Shown in pieces: positions 37,068 to 49,820 of a stretch of DNA of 64,000 bases (positions are counted from its first letter, which is position 1; each line of letters opens with the position of its first letter). The stretch covers positions 1,364,001-1,428,000 of the forward strand of contig NZ_QYYG01000001.1 in assembly GCF_003591175.1 (NCBI RefSeq), read 5' to 3'. Made by a program: the position numbers and the translations under genes. A model generated the notes under the pieces. The model did no database searches. It saw only the letters and a program-made list of their open reading frames with translations, and was not told the origin of the DNA. This stretch comes from Serratia inhibens (GTDB taxonomy: Bacteria > Pseudomonadota > Gammaproteobacteria > Enterobacterales > Enterobacteriaceae).

Positions 37068-39095
37068 ATGGCTCAAGTCGCGAAAAAATTATTGGTGACG
37101 TGCGCGCTACCGTACGCAAATGGTTCCATCCATCTCGGCCACATGCTCGAGCACATCCAGGCAGATATCTGGGTTCGTTACCAACGAATGCGCGGCCACG
37201 AGGTTCATTTCATCTGTGCGGACGACGCGCACGGCACGCCGATCATGCTGAAAGCTCAGCAGTTGGGCATCAAGCCGGAAGAAATGATTGCGGAAATGAG
37301 CCAGGAGCACCAACAGGATTTCGCCGGTTTTGGCATCAGCTATGATAACTATCATTCTACCCATAGCGATGAAAACCGTGAACTCTCGAGCCTGATATAT
37401 AGCCGCCTGAAAGAAAACGGCTTTATCAAGAACCGGACCATTTCCCAGTTGTACGATCCGGAAAAAGGCATGTTCCTGCCTGACCGTTTCGTGAAAGGCA
37501 CCTGTCCGAAATGCAAATCGCCGGATCAATACGGCGACAACTGCGAAGTGTGCGGCGCGACCTACAGCCCGACCGAGCTGATCGATCCGAAATCCGTTGT
37601 TTCCGGCGCCACGCCGATCTTGCGTGATTCAGAGCACTTCTTCTTCGATCTGCCTTCGTTCAGCGAAATGCTGCAGGCCTGGACCCGTTCCGGCGCGCTG
37701 CAAGAGCAGGTAGCGAACAAGATGCAGGAGTGGTTTGAGTCGGGTCTGCAACAGTGGGATATTTCCCGCGACGCGCCCTACTTCGGCTTTGAGATCCCGG
37801 ACGCACCGGGCAAATACTTCTACGTCTGGCTGGATGCGCCCATCGGCTACATGGGCTCCTTCAAAAATCTGTGCGACAAACGCGGCGATCTGGACTTCGA
37901 CGAGTTCTGGCGCAAAGACTCCAGCACCGAGCTGTATCACTTCATCGGCAAAGACATCGTTTATTTCCACAGCCTGTTCTGGCCGGCGATGCTGGAAGGC
38001 AGTAACTTCCGCAAACCGACCAACCTGTTCGTGCACGGTTACGTGACGGTAAACGGCGCCAAGATGTCCAAATCCCGCGGCACCTTTATCAAGGCCGGCA
38101 CCTACCTGCAACATCTGGATGCCGACTGCCTGCGTTACTACTATGCCGCCAAGCTGTCCTCACGCATCGACGATATCGACCTGAATCTGGAAGATTTCGT
38201 GCAGCGCGTGAACGCCGATATCGTGAACAAGGTGGTTAACCTGGCTTCGCGCAACGCCGGCTTTATCAGCAAGCGTTTTGGCGGCCGACTGGCCGATAAC
38301 CTGGCCGATCCGGCGCTGTACCAAACCTTCGTTGACGCAGCGCAAAGCATCGCCGACGCCTACGCCAGCCGTGAGTCCGGCCGTGCAATCCGCGAAATCA
38401 TGGCGCTGGCCGATTTGGCCAACCGTTATGTGGATGAGCAGGCGCCATGGGTCGTGGCGAAACAAGAAGGCCGCGATGCCGAGTTGCAGGCCATCTGCTC
38501 GATGGGCATCAACCTGTTCCGCGTGCTGATGACCTACCTCAAACCGGTGCTGCCATCGCTGACGGAACGTACCGAAGCCTTCCTTAACTGCGAACTGACC
38601 TGGGATGCGATCCAGCAGCCGCTGTTGGGCCATCAGGTTAACGCGTTCAAAGCCCTGTTCAACCGTATCGATCTGGACAAGGTGAATGAAATGGTCAGCG
38701 CTTCAAAAGAAGACATGGCAGCGGCTAAAGTGGTCAGCGGCCCGCTGGCTGACGATCCGATTCAGGAAACCATCACCTTTGACGACTTCGCCAAGGTTGA
38801 TATGCGTATCGCGTTGATCAAGAGCGCCGACTTTGTCGAAGGCTCTGACAAACTGCTGAAACTGCAGTTGGATCTGGGCGGTGAGTCTCGTCAGATTTTC
38901 TCCGGCATTCGCTCCGCTTACCCGGATCCGAAAGCGCTCGAAGGCCGCCTGACCATCATGGTCGCCAACCTTGCGCCGCGCAAAATGCGTTTCGGCATCT
39001 CCGAAGGCATGGTGATGGCTGCCGGCCCAGGCGACAAAGAGATCTTCCTGCTCAGCCCGGACAGCGGCGCCCAGCCGGGAATGCAGGTGAAGTAA
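37068..39095 (+). CDS. metG: Methionyl-tRNA synthetase
   Basis: A 675-residue class I synthetase that charges tRNA-Met and initiator tRNA. The HIGH motif is HLGH in [15 protein letters not shown] (residues 14-28), the zinc knuckle is [17 protein letters not shown] (about 145-161), and KMSKS is at [11 protein letters not shown] (about 330). A C-terminal tRNA-binding OB-fold domain ([20 protein letters not shown] onward) mediates dimer formation. The ATG at 37068 starts [19 protein letters not shown]; the upstream open frame overlaps the mrp promoter. A clear terminator follows. Confidence 0.97.
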   Translation: MAQVAKKLLVTCALPYANGSIHLGHMLEHIQADIWVRYQRMRGHEVHFICADDAHGTPIMLKAQQLGIKPEEMIAEMSQEHQQDFAGFGISYDNYHSTHSDENRELSSLIYSRLKENGFIKNRTISQLYDPEKGMFLPDRFVKGTCPKCKSPDQYGDNCEVCGATYSPTELIDPKSVVSGATPILRDSEHFFFDLPSFSEMLQAWTRSGALQEQVANKMQEWFESGLQQWDISRDAPYFGFEIPDAPGKYFYVWLDAPIGYMGSFKNLCDKRGDLDFDEFWRKDSSTELYHFIGKDIVYFHSLFWPAMLEGSNFRKPTNLFVHGYVTVNGAKMSKSRGTFIKAGTYLQHLDADCLRYYYAAKLSSRIDDIDLNLEDFVQRVNADIVNKVVNLASRNAGFISKRFGGRLADNLADPALYQTFVDAAQSIADAYASRESGRAIREIMALADLANRYVDEQAPWVVAKQEGRDAELQAICSMGINLFRVLMTYLKPVLPSLTERTEAFLNCELTWDAIQQPLLGHQVNAFKALFNRIDLDKVNEMVSASKEDMAAAKVVSGPLADDPIQETITFDDFAKVDMRIALIKSADFVEGSDKLLKLQLDLGGESRQIFSGIRSAYPDPKALEGRLTIMVANLAPRKMRFGISEGMVMAAGPGDKEIFLLSPDSGAQPGMQVK

Positions 39096-39114
39096 CTTCC
39101 GTTTTCACTGCCGT

Positions 39115-39145
39115 AAGGGTCAAGCAACAGCTTGGCCCTTTTTTA
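39115..39145 (+). terminator. Terminator after metG
   Basis: AAGGGTCAAGC and GCTTGGCCCTT form an 11-bp stem (one G-U) with a 4-base loop, followed by TTTTTATTTG, 19 bases past the metG stop. Confidence 0.9.
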
Positions 39146-39319
39146 TTTGTTGCCCTTTCTACCTGTAAGCGCCCTTCTCCTACCTGAAAAAAATTCATCA
39201 CCAGGATAATTCCTTATCAAAACTCATCTGGTTATGATGCTTGAACACTACAAATAGACGTCCAGACAGAAAGACTGCCATGCAAGGACGATTCTCACCT
39301 GCTTTTGGAGCCAATAATA

Positions 39320-40396
39320 ATGAAAACGATAAAAACCCCAATCCTGGCCATTGGCCTGTTGGCCGCCCTGCCGCTATTCGCCGCAGAATCGTCCACGCCA
39401 GCTCCGGTGCCAACCGCCATCGCCCAGCATCAGGGGCCGATCCGCATTGCGGTGATTCGTAATCTGGGTTCCGACGACAACACCACTCAGTTTCTGGCCG
39501 GTGCCATCCAGCAGGGACGCAAGCTGGGCTTTAAGGTGGATACCTTCCTCAGCAACGGTGACGACGCGCGTTTTCAAGACTTCGTAAACCAGGCCATCAG
39601 CCAAAAATATGACGGCATTATTCTCTCGCAGGGCCGTGCACCCTATTCCACCGATTTGGTGAAACGCATTGCGGCGGCGGGCATTGCCGTATCCGTATTT
39701 GATACCGACGTCAGCGGCAGCATTCCCGGCGTAACGGTGTCGCAGCAGGATGACGCTTCGCTGGCAAATGAGTCGTTCGGCCAACTGATTAAAGACTTCA
39801 ACGGGAAAGCCAATATCATCAAGCTTTGGGTCGCCGGTTTCCCGCCGATGGAGCGTCGTCAGGCAGCCTACCAACAGTTGCTGAAGCAAAATCCGGGCAT
39901 CCACGAACTGGAATCGATCGGCGCGGTGTCATCGGACGTGCAGGGGGATACCGCCAACAAGGTCGGAGCCGTGCTGGCCAAGTATCCGAAAGGCAAGATC
40001 GACGCGATCTGGGGCACCTGGGATGCCTTTAGTCAGGGCGCCTACAAGGCGCTGAAAGAAAACGGCCGTACCGAGATCAAGCTGTATAGCATCGACATCT
40101 CCAATCAGGATCTGCAACTGATGCGCGAAGCCAATAGCCCGTGGAAAGTCAGCGTAGCGGTGGATACCAAGCTGATTGGCGCGGTAAACCTGCGCCTGGT
40201 GGCGAACAAGATTGCCGGTGAACCTACGCCTGCCACCTATGAATTCAAGGCGGCGTCCATTCCGCAGGCGTTGCTGGCCAGCCAGCCGGGGCCGGTCAAT
40301 GTGGCCGGGCTGGCAAAAATCATTCCGGGCTGGGGCAGCAGCAACGATTTTATCCAGCCGTGGTTCGCCACGCTGCAGGCCAAAGCAGGCAAATAA
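39320..40396 (+). CDS. Periplasmic sugar-binding protein of an ABC importer (orphan)
   Basis: A 358-residue periplasmic-binding protein of the RbsB-like Peripla_BP_4 fold. A signal peptide (IKTPILAIGLLAALPLFAAE) with cleavage near FAA-ES precedes the mature part. The first lobe starts PIRIAVIRNLGSDDNTTQFL, then YDGIILSQGRAPYSTDLVKR and VSVFDTDVSGS; the second has IDAIWGTWDAFSQGAYKALK and the usual hinge segments. No permease or ATPase gene lies beside it: it is between metG and an MFS exporter, both with their own signals. It may supply a transporter coded elsewhere or act as a sensor. The ATG at 39320 (MKTIKTP) follows GGAGCC; an earlier ATG at 39305 is unlikely. The ligand is unknown. Confidence 0.85.
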   Translation: MKTIKTPILAIGLLAALPLFAAESSTPAPVPTAIAQHQGPIRIAVIRNLGSDDNTTQFLAGAIQQGRKLGFKVDTFLSNGDDARFQDFVNQAISQKYDGIILSQGRAPYSTDLVKRIAAAGIAVSVFDTDVSGSIPGVTVSQQDDASLANESFGQLIKDFNGKANIIKLWVAGFPPMERRQAAYQQLLKQNPGIHELESIGAVSSDVQGDTANKVGAVLAKYPKGKIDAIWGTWDAFSQGAYKALKENGRTEIKLYSIDISNQDLQLMREANSPWKVSVAVDTKLIGAVNLRLVANKIAGEPTPATYEFKAASIPQALLASQPGPVNVAGLAKIIPGWGSSNDFIQPWFATLQAKAGK

Positions 40397-40611
40397 TCCT
40401 CTTTGCGCTCATCCTCAGCTTGAATAAGGGTGCTGTATGCAGCACCCGCAGTGGTCGGGGCAAAATATATTCGCCCCCAACAATAATTAGGGCAACAGCC
40501 GTTTGAAAGTCTCGGATGTTGCTTCTTTTTTTACGCAACACCTTCCCTGTCGGCCAAAATGAGCTATGTTATCAATATCGCTCAATAGCTGTATGCATAA
40601 ACAGGTCTGAC

Positions 40612-41838
40612 ATGAAGGGATTCCCACCGCTTATCGTCGCATTGCTGGCTAGCTCGTTGGTATTGACCATTGGCCGTGGCGCCACGCTACCGTTCATTAC
40701 TATCTATCTGACCGGGCATTTCCACCTGTTGCCGAAAAGCGTCGGCATTATTCTGGGCATCAGCCTGACGATCGGCATTTTCGCCAGCCTGTATGGCGGC
40801 TATCTGGTTGACAAGTTCAACAAGAACACATTGATCCTGCTTTCCATTTTACTGTTCGCCCTGAGCTTTTTCGCCATCCCATGGATCCCGCGCCCAGGAG
40901 GCATAGTTCTGGTACTGGCGATCTTGCATACTGCCTATTCGGTGCTGGGCATCACCATTAAAGCGTGCTTTGCCGACTGGCTGCCGGTCGCACAGCGTAT
41001 AAAAGCCTTTTCCCTCAACTATACGCTGGTGAATGTCGGCTGGGCTGTGGGGTCATCGCTGGGCGTTATGGTCGCCGGGCTGAGTCCGCTGCTACCGTTC
41101 TATCTCTCCGGCGGGTTGGCCTTATTGACGGTGGCGACACTGAGCTTTCGTCTGCGTGGGCAACGGCACTCCGGGCAGCCTGCGGCAGCCGAATCCGCAC
41201 CGACCACATTGCCTGATTTTCGTCAGACGCTGGCCATCCTGCGCAGCGATCGTCGGCTGATTTACTTTACGCTCGGCAGTACGCTGGGGGCGGTCGTTTT
41301 CGGCCAGTTCACCGGCTACCTGTCGCAATACCTGATCATCGTCTCGAACGCCGAATTTGCGTACAAAATCATTGGCGTGGTGATGATCGTCAATGCCAGC
41401 ATCGTCATCGCGTTGCAGTATTTGCTGAGCCGGGGCATGCGCCAGGAAAACATGCTGCGCTGGCTGGCGCTGGGCACAGTGTTTTTCATTGTCGGGCTGA
41501 TCGGTTTTATGCTGGCGGGGCAATCCGTGTGGCTGTGGGCAGTGGCCATGGCGATATTCACGTTGGGGGAGATTATCGTCATCCCGGTGGAATATATGTT
41601 TATCGACTTTATCGCACCGCCGCATTTGAAAGGCAGCTACTATGGCGTGCAAAACCTCAGTGCGTTGGGGGGCGCCATCAACCCGGTGCTCTGCGGTTTT
41701 ATCCTCAGCTATGCCGCACCATCACTGATGTTTCTGACATTGATTGCCGCCGCGTTATTGAGCCTGTTATTCTTTTTCCTCGGCCACCGGCTGGCGCAGA
41801 AACCGCATCCAAATATTATCGCCACCCACGTGGAATAA
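40612..41838 (+). CDS. MFS efflux transporter, YdeE-like
   Basis: A 408-residue major facilitator with 12 predicted helices. The start ALLASSLVLTIGRGATLPFI and the loop 2-3 motif GGYLVDKFNKNTLILLS (the MFS signature region), then YSVLGITIKACFADWLP, closely resemble E. coli YdeE, a peptide/drug efflux protein. The start at 40612 is chosen because the hydrophobic first helix begins right after it, and upstream codons look non-coding. It stands alone between an orphan binding protein and yohJ. Substrate specificity is unproven. Confidence 0.85.
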   Translation: MKGFPPLIVALLASSLVLTIGRGATLPFITIYLTGHFHLLPKSVGIILGISLTIGIFASLYGGYLVDKFNKNTLILLSILLFALSFFAIPWIPRPGGIVLVLAILHTAYSVLGITIKACFADWLPVAQRIKAFSLNYTLVNVGWAVGSSLGVMVAGLSPLLPFYLSGGLALLTVATLSFRLRGQRHSGQPAAAESAPTTLPDFRQTLAILRSDRRLIYFTLGSTLGAVVFGQFTGYLSQYLIIVSNAEFAYKIIGVVMIVNASIVIALQYLLSRGMRQENMLRWLALGTVFFIVGLIGFMLAGQSVWLWAVAMAIFTLGEIIVIPVEYMFIDFIAPPHLKGSYYGVQNLSALGGAINPVLCGFILSYAAPSLMFLTLIAAALLSLLFFFLGHRLAQKPHPNIIATHVE

Positions 41839-41976
41839 GGTCACGCGCGATCTTTCGCCGGGGCTGTCAACCTGCCCAACAGGCATGGATGTCATAGAGA
41901 TAATTCATGGTGTGATTTGTGGCGCAGGTCACAGTTTAATTGTATGATGAATACATCAGTTAAACGGGAAAAGGTG

Positions 41977-42384
41977 ATGGCCAACGTGCTTACACTGTGC
42001 TGGAAATATCTGAGGGCAATCGTCCTTATCTACCTTTGCTTGTTTGCCGGCAATGCCATCGCAACGCTACTGCCGATCGCCATTCCCGGCAGTATTATCG
42101 GCATGCTGATCCTGTTCGCCCTGCTCTCCAGCCAGATTTTGCCGGCGAAATGGGTCAAACCCGGCTGTCATCTGCTGATCCGCTATATGGTGCTGTTGTT
42201 CGTGCCGATTGGCGTCGGTGTGATGAACTATTACAACCAAATCATCGAACATCTCAGCCCGCTGGTGGTGTCCTGCGTTATCAGTACCCTGATGGTACTG
42301 ATCGTCGTCGCCTGCACCTCTCACTACTTTCATCGCGAGCGTAAAATCATCGGCAGTGACGATCCTGCGGAGGGTAAAAAATGA
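41977..42384 (+). CDS. yohJ: CidA/LrgA-family membrane protein YohJ
   Basis: A 135-residue inner-membrane protein with four helices. The family core [20 protein letters not shown] and [20 protein letters not shown], then [12 protein letters not shown], is nearly the same as in E. coli YohJ. LrgA-like proteins work with LrgB-like partners and have been tied to control of murein hydrolase activity or to small-metabolite transport. The ATG at 41977 has GGGAAAAGG upstream; an ATG at 41947 is an alternative. The stop overlaps the start of yohK by four bases (ATGA). Confidence 0.93.
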   Translation: MANVLTLCWKYLRAIVLIYLCLFAGNAIATLLPIAIPGSIIGMLILFALLSSQILPAKWVKPGCHLLIRYMVLLFVPIGVGVMNYYNQIIEHLSPLVVSCVISTLMVLIVVACTSHYFHRERKIIGSDDPAEGKK

Positions 42385-43076
42385 TCCATGAAATCTGGTG
42401 GTCATTGCCGTTAACCTTGCTGGTCTACTTTGCGGCACGCTGGCTGGCTCAGCGGCTGAAGATGCCGCTGCTGAACCCGCTGCTGGTTTCCATGGCGGTG
42501 ATCATTCCCCTGCTGCTGCTGACCGGTGTTCCCTATGAACGCTATTTTCAGGGCAGCAAGATCCTCAACGACTTGCTGCAACCGGCGGTGGTGGCGCTGG
42601 CCTTCCCGCTGTATGAGCAGTTGCATCAGATCCGCGCCCGCTGGAAGTCGATTATCGCAGTGTGCTTTATCGGCAGCATGACGGCGATGATCAGCGGTGG
42701 CGCCATCGCGCTGTGGATGGGCGCAACGCCGGAGATTGCCGCATCAATCATGCCGAAATCCGTCACTACGCCGATCGCCATGGCGGTAGCTGAATCCCTT
42801 GGCGGCATCCCCGCTATCAGCGCCGTCTGCGTTATTTTCGTCGGCATCTTTGGCTCGGTATTCGGCCATTCGCTGTTCAGGCTGCTGAACATCACCACCC
42901 GTTCTGCGCGCGGCCTGGCGATGGGCACCGCTTCGCATGCGATAGGCACGGCACGTTGTGCGGAAATGGACTATCAGGAAGGCGCCTTCAGCTCGCTGGC
43001 GCTGGTGATTTGCGGGATTATTACTTCGCTGTTGGCACCCTTCGTCTTCCCGGTGCTGCTGCATTTGTTCGGTTAA
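42381..43076 (+). CDS. yohK: LrgB-family membrane protein YohK
   Basis: A 231-residue inner-membrane protein with about seven helices, the LrgB partner of YohJ. Typical segments are [40 protein letters not shown], and the conserved [19 protein letters not shown] and [20 protein letters not shown]. Length equals the E. coli protein. Translationally coupled to yohJ. The order yohJ-yohK-cdd is conserved with E. coli. Some LrgAB pairs in other bacteria act in pyruvate transport; function here is not proven. Confidence 0.94.
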   Translation: MIHEIWWSLPLTLLVYFAARWLAQRLKMPLLNPLLVSMAVIIPLLLLTGVPYERYFQGSKILNDLLQPAVVALAFPLYEQLHQIRARWKSIIAVCFIGSMTAMISGGAIALWMGATPEIAASIMPKSVTTPIAMAVAESLGGIPAISAVCVIFVGIFGSVFGHSLFRLLNITTRSARGLAMGTASHAIGTARCAEMDYQEGAFSSLALVICGIITSLLAPFVFPVLLHLFG

Positions 43077-43117
43077 CGGGCTGGAAACTTGCGATACATC
43101 CCGCATTTATCGTTTTC

Positions 43118-43158
43118 ATTGCATTGATTTCATCAATAAGGAGACTTAAATCACACTT
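43118..43158 (+). promoter_or_regulatory. Possible CRP site and CytR-like octamer upstream of cdd
   Basis: At 43137-43158 a 22-base window matches the CRP consensus at about 15 positions, with an exact TCACA right half and a weaker GGAGA left half. Just before it, ATTGCATT (43118-43125) differs by one base from the CytR half-site GTTGCATT. E. coli cdd is controlled by CRP and CytR, so the pair is plausible. Confidence 0.4.
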
Positions 43159-43213
43159 TATTACCGCAAGGCTGCCTAAAATGTTATCCCGTTAACCTGT
43201 AGAGAGAGTTTCT

Positions 43214-44098
43214 ATGCACCCGCGTTTTCACACCGCTTTCGGCGAACTGTCCGCGACATTGCAATCCGTCCTGCTGCCTTATTTTGATGCGCCTGCTTTC
43301 CCGGCCATGTTCGAGGCGCAGCAGGTAGACGCGATCAAGCAGCGCTGCGGGCTGGATGATGATGCTCTGGCATTTGCCCTGCTGCCTCTGGCAGCGGCTT
43401 GCTCGTTAACGCCGATCTCCCATTTCCACGTCGGTGCCATTGCCCGCGGTCAGAGCGGCAATCTGTATTTTGGCGCCAATATGGAATTCAGCGGTGCGCC
43501 GATGCAACAAACCATTCATGCGGAACAGTGTGCAGTGACCCACGCCTGGCTGCGCGGTGAACCTGGCCTGGCCTCCATCACCGTCAACTACACGCCTTGC
43601 GGCCACTGCCGCCAGTTTATGAATGAACTGAACAGCGGTGCCGGCCTGCAAATTCGCCTGCCCGGCCGTGAGCCGGCCACGCTTGGCGACTATCTGCCGG
43701 ATTCGTTCGGCCCGAAAGACCTGGATATCGCCACGCTGCTGATGGATCGGGTCGATCAGGGCTACCAACTGACGCTGTCTGACGAACTGGAGAAAGCCGC
43801 GCTCGCCGCCGCTAACCAGAGCCATGCGCCCTACAGCAATGCCCACAGCGGTGTCGCGCTGGAAGCCGAAGACGGCACAATTTACGCCGGGCGCTATGCG
43901 GAGAACGCCGCCTTTAACCCGAGCCTGCCGCCGCTGCAAGCTGCTTTGATTCTGCTGAACGTCTCCGGACACGACTGCCAGAAAATCCGCCGTGCAGTGC
44001 TGGCTGAACCACAAACCGCTATCCTCACCCAGTGGGACGCCACCCGCGCCACGCTGGAAGCGCTGGGTTGCCAAAACGTCAGCCGCATCACTTTCTGA
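43214..44098 (+). CDS. cdd: Cytidine deaminase
   Basis: A 294-residue enzyme of the dimeric, two-domain E. coli type, converting cytidine and deoxycytidine to uridine and deoxyuridine for salvage. The zinc site is HAEQCAV (histidine and catalytic glutamate, about residues 102-108) and [10 protein letters not shown] (about 127-136, two zinc cysteines). The second, catalytically inactive domain begins near residue 190 ([20 protein letters not shown]) and lacks the metal ligands. Length equals E. coli Cdd. The start ATG at 43214 follows GAGAGAG. Confidence 0.97.
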   Translation: MHPRFHTAFGELSATLQSVLLPYFDAPAFPAMFEAQQVDAIKQRCGLDDDALAFALLPLAAACSLTPISHFHVGAIARGQSGNLYFGANMEFSGAPMQQTIHAEQCAVTHAWLRGEPGLASITVNYTPCGHCRQFMNELNSGAGLQIRLPGREPATLGDYLPDSFGPKDLDIATLLMDRVDQGYQLTLSDELEKAALAAANQSHAPYSNAHSGVALEAEDGTIYAGRYAENAAFNPSLPPLQAALILLNVSGHDCQKIRRAVLAEPQTAILTQWDATRATLEALGCQNVSRITF

Positions 44099-44289
44099 TC
44101 CCGATCACGGCGGTGCCGCCCGGCACCGCTGTTAACAGCCCCGTAAGCCGATTACAATGGCATTCACGTCTTAAAACACTTTCTTTAGTTAAATTATGAC
44201 GTGATCGTCGATAATTACGCCAATTTACCTCATGATCCGATAACAATTGCTGTACATATTTTCCCGATCTTTTAGGATCGGCATCATAA

Positions 44290-46017
<1,728 letters not shown>

Positions 46018-46035
46018 TTTGCGCAGGTGAAACAC

Positions 46036-46061
46036 AAGGTCCGGCACGCCGGGCCTTTTTT
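46036..46061 (+). terminator. Terminator after maeA
   Basis: AAGGTCCGGC and GCCGGGCCTT pair over 10 positions (one G-U) with a 2-base loop and are followed by TTTTTAT, 19 bases past the stop. Confidence 0.88.
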
Positions 46062-46175
46062 ATGGTCAAAACCGCCTAAAAATGCGGCGCAATACGTGCT
46101 TCAGGCAGCGGACAGCTTGCTTCAACCAGTCAGGTAAAGTAGCCTTGAACCCTCTTTTTCAACCCCTGCGCGTAA

Positions 46176-46928
<753 letters not shown>

Positions 46929-46945
46929 CTGCAACGATGAACATA

Positions 46946-46975
46946 AAAACGGTCGGCATTTGCCGACCGTTTTTT
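46946..46975 (+). terminator. Terminator after sanA
   Basis: A 13-bp perfect stem (AAAACGGTCGGCA / TGCCGACCGTTTT) with a 2-base loop and following T run, 17 bases past the sanA stop. Confidence 0.92.
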
Positions 46976-46983
46976 CCATATTT

Positions 46984-47110
46984 TATACCCTATGGCTTTC
47001 GAGTTGCAGCTAGGCGACCAGCTCGCTCATCCCCAGGCGCTTACTTTAGTAAGTAACTGGGGTGAGCGAGTGCAGGTAACAACGCTGCGGCTTGAAAGAC
47101 GACGGGTATA
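46984..47110. repeat. ERIC element (copy 1, 127 bp)
   Basis: The stretch starts TATACCC and ends GGGTATA, and is exactly 127 bp, the canonical ERIC length. The core CCCCAGGCGCTTACTTTAG / TAAGTAACTGGGGTGAGCG and the arm GCTTGAAAGACGACGGGTAT match the enterobacterial repetitive intergenic consensus. It lies between sanA and mglC, 3 bases from the mglC stop, so it is within the 3' end of the mgl transcript. Confidence 0.9.
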
Positions 47111-47113
47111 AGA

Positions 47114-48124
47114 TTACTTCTTCTTGGCGTACTTCAGTGAATCCAGCGCCACGGCGAAGATAATGATGCCGCCCTTGATGATGTACTGCCAGTAAGGGTT
47201 AACGCCTATGTAGGTCAGCCCGTAGTTGATGACGGTAAAGATGATCACCCCGGTCACTACGCCCAGCACCGTTCCCACCCCACCGGCAAAGGACACCCCG
47301 CCCACCACGCAGGCGGCAATGGCATCCAGCTCATACATAAAGCCGAGGTTATTGGTGGCGCTGCCGATACGGCCGGCTTCCAACAGGCCGCCGAAAGCGT
47401 AGAACACGCCGGACAGCGCATAGATCATGATCAGGTTCAACGGCACGTTCACGCCGGAAACCTTTGCCGCTTCCGGGTTACCGCCGATGGCGAAGATATT
47501 TTTGCCGAAGCGGGTTTTATTCCACAGGATCCAGACAAAAATAATCGCGATAATGGCGTAGAAGGTAATGTACGACAGCTTAAAGTCGCCAAAGCGCAGG
47601 AACCCCTGGGCAAAGGTAGAGAACTTAGGATCGAACCCCGCTACCGGCGAAGCGCCGACCGAATCGTAATACAGCGAGTTGATGCCGTAGACGATGATCA
47701 TGGTACCCAGGGTGGTAATAAACGGCGTCACATTGAGGTAGGCAATAATCAGGCCGTTCACCAGGCCGATCACCGCGCCAACGGCGCACACCAGCAGGAT
47801 CACCAGCGGAATCGACCAGGTTTCCATATGCGGAAACACCTTATTGACGTTGTCCATCGACTGCAGCAGCGTTGCCGCCACCACCGCTGCCAGCCCGACC
47901 TGGCGCCCGGCGGACAGGTCGGTACCCTGAGTGACGATCAATCCGGCCACACCCAGTGCAATAATAATACGCACCGATGACTGGGTCAGGATGTTGCTCA
48001 GGTTCATTAAACTGAGGAACGTCGGGTCCTGGATAATAATAATTGCCAGCAGCACCAGCAATACCACGTAAATGCCACCTTCTTTAAAATAGGTGAACAA
48101 AGTTTTTTTATTCAGCGCGTTCAT
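47114..48124 (-). CDS. mglC: Galactose/methyl-galactoside ABC permease MglC
   Basis: A 336-residue inner-membrane permease that forms the channel for D-galactose and beta-methylgalactoside. About 8-10 helices are visible, with the BPD_transp_2 family patterns GVAGLIVTQGTDLSAGRQVG, LVNGLIIAYLNVTPFITTLG and AACVVGGVSFAGGVGTVLGV. Length equals E. coli MglC. It follows mglA by 11 bases and ends 3 bases before an ERIC element. Confidence 0.96.
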   Translation of the reverse strand: MNALNKKTLFTYFKEGGIYVVLLVLLAIIIIQDPTFLSLMNLSNILTQSSVRIIIALGVAGLIVTQGTDLSAGRQVGLAAVVAATLLQSMDNVNKVFPHMETWSIPLVILLVCAVGAVIGLVNGLIIAYLNVTPFITTLGTMIIVYGINSLYYDSVGASPVAGFDPKFSTFAQGFLRFGDFKLSYITFYAIIAIIFVWILWNKTRFGKNIFAIGGNPEAAKVSGVNVPLNLIMIYALSGVFYAFGGLLEAGRIGSATNNLGFMYELDAIAACVVGGVSFAGGVGTVLGVVTGVIIFTVINYGLTYIGVNPYWQYIIKGGIIIFAVALDSLKYAKKK

Positions 48125-48135
48125 AATTCTGATCC

Positions 48136-49644
48136 TTAAAGGTGCAGGGATGCGAGACGTAAAATTTCATTTTGCGAGGTCTGTTTGGTGTTAACGATAC
48201 CCGCAACCTGACCATTACTCATCACCAGTATTCTGTCGGTAATTCCCAAAAGCTCCGGCATTTCGGACGAGACAATAATGATCCCCTTGCCCTTCTTCGC
48301 CAATTCGGTCATCAGCTGATAAATTTCGAATTTGGCGCCGACGTCAATGCCGCGCGTCGGTTCATCCAGCATTAATATTTCCGGTTGGGTTAACAGCCAG
48401 CGGCCGATAATCACTTTCTGCTGGTTGCCGCCGGACAGCGAACCGATATGGGTGTGATGACCCGGCGTCTTGACCCGCATGGCGTCGATCACCCATTGGG
48501 TGTCGCTTTTCATCCGGGCGTTGTCCAGCAGACCGATTTTATTTTTATAGTTGCGGATATTGGATATCAGCGAGTTGAAGCCCACGTCCAGATAAGCGTA
48601 AATCCCGGTAGAGCGGCGCTCTTCCGTTACCAGTGCAAAACCGTGGTTTATCGCTTCATTGGCGCTGTGATTGTTGATGGCCTTGCCATGCAGCTTGATG
48701 GTGCCCGCCACTTTCTCGCGGATACCGAACAGGGTTTCCACAATGTCCGTGCGCTTGGCGCCCACCAACCCGGCAATGCCAAGGATTTCACCTTTGTGAA
48801 GATCGAAAGAAACATCGCGAATGGAAGGCTGGCGCAATGACGTCAGGTTCTTCACCTCCAGAATCACCTCTCCCGGCGTATTCTGCCTGTCGGGGAAACG
48901 CTGGCTGAGCGAACGCCCCACCATCATCGAGATGATCTTGTCCATATCCAGCCCTTCCAGCGGCTGGGTGGCGATCCACTGGCCGTCGCGCAGGATGGTG
49001 ATTTCATCGCACAGCTGGAAAATCTCTTCCATTTTGTGCGAAATATAGACAATGCCGCAGCCGCGCTCTTTCAGCTTGCGGATAATGGTGAACAGGTGGT
49101 TCACCTCTTTTTCCGTCAGTGATGAGGTCGGCTCATCCATAATGACAATCTTGGCGTCATAGGAAAACGCCTTGGCGATTTCGATCATCTGCATTTGCGA
49201 TACCGATAACGTACCCACTTTATCCCGTGGGTTGATATCAATATCCAGCTCGTCGAATATCGCCTGAGTATCCTTCAACATCTTGTCTTGATCGACAAAC
49301 ATGCCTTTGGTCGGGTAACGCCCCAGCCACATGTTGTCCATTACGGTGCGCTGCAGGACCAGGTTTAACTCCTGATGCACCATTGAAACGCCGTGTTCCA
49401 GCGCCTCTTTTGAGCTTTTGAAATCAATTTCCCGGCCCTGAAAAACAATGCTGCCGGCATCTTTTTTATAAATGCCAAACAGGCATTTTAACAATGTCGA
49501 TTTCCCGGCGCCGTTCTCCCCCATTAACGCATGAATGGAGTGCGGACGAACGCGCAGGTTAACGTTATCCAATGCCTTGACGCCGGGGAATGACTTGCTG
49601 ATATCGGTCATTTCCAGGAGGAATTCGCGTGGGCTGTCGGCCAT
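48136..49644 (-). CDS. mglA: Galactose/methyl-galactoside ABC ATPase MglA
   Basis: A 502-residue protein with two ABC domains that powers MglBC. Domain 1 has Walker [17 protein letters not shown] (about residues 40-55), signature [15 protein letters not shown] and Walker [12 protein letters not shown]. Domain 2 has the degenerate P-loop region [19 protein letters not shown] usual in sugar importers, signature [15 protein letters not shown] and Walker [13 protein letters not shown]. Length matches E. coli MglA (506). A hairpin-rich 176-base gap separates it from mglB. Confidence 0.96.
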   Translation of the reverse strand: MADSPREFLLEMTDISKSFPGVKALDNVNLRVRPHSIHALMGENGAGKSTLLKCLFGIYKKDAGSIVFQGREIDFKSSKEALEHGVSMVHQELNLVLQRTVMDNMWLGRYPTKGMFVDQDKMLKDTQAIFDELDIDINPRDKVGTLSVSQMQMIEIAKAFSYDAKIVIMDEPTSSLTEKEVNHLFTIIRKLKERGCGIVYISHKMEEIFQLCDEITILRDGQWIATQPLEGLDMDKIISMMVGRSLSQRFPDRQNTPGEVILEVKNLTSLRQPSIRDVSFDLHKGEILGIAGLVGAKRTDIVETLFGIREKVAGTIKLHGKAINNHSANEAINHGFALVTEERRSTGIYAYLDVGFNSLISNIRNYKNKIGLLDNARMKSDTQWVIDAMRVKTPGHHTHIGSLSGGNQQKVIIGRWLLTQPEILMLDEPTRGIDVGAKFEIYQLMTELAKKGKGIIIVSSEMPELLGITDRILVMSNGQVAGIVNTKQTSQNEILRLASLHL

Positions 49645-49663
49645 AAATACACCTGGCTATTAT

Positions 49664-49723
49664 TGTACCCATCAACTTTCAAACCGCAGCCTGGTTAGCT
49701 GCAAGATGAAATTCGTAGGTATA
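49664..49723. repeat. Short ERIC-like derivative (about 60 bp)
   Basis: GTACCCATCAACTTTCAAAC at one end and GCAAGATGAAATTCGTAGGT-ATA at the other resemble the two ERIC termini, with nearly all of the centre missing. It lies in the mglB-mglA gap. Likely an internally deleted ERIC, though the match is imperfect. Confidence 0.5.
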
Positions 49724-49748
49724 GGCTGTCATTTTAATAAAGAAATTC

Positions 49749-49798
49749 CCCCGCCTGCGGCTTTCCTGGTGTCGGCGCTGAGCGCACCCCAGGCGGGG
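49749..49798 (-). terminator. Hairpin between mglB and mglA
   Basis: CCCCGCCTG (49749-49757) and CAGGCGGGG (49790-49798) form a 9-bp GC stem around a 32-base loop with its own small palindrome, 22 bases past the mglB stop. There is no T run. Such a hairpin after a binding-protein gene usually shields its mRNA and reduces downstream expression. Confidence 0.6.
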
Positions 49799-49820
49799 TC
49801 ATTACGGGTTAGCTCAGAAC

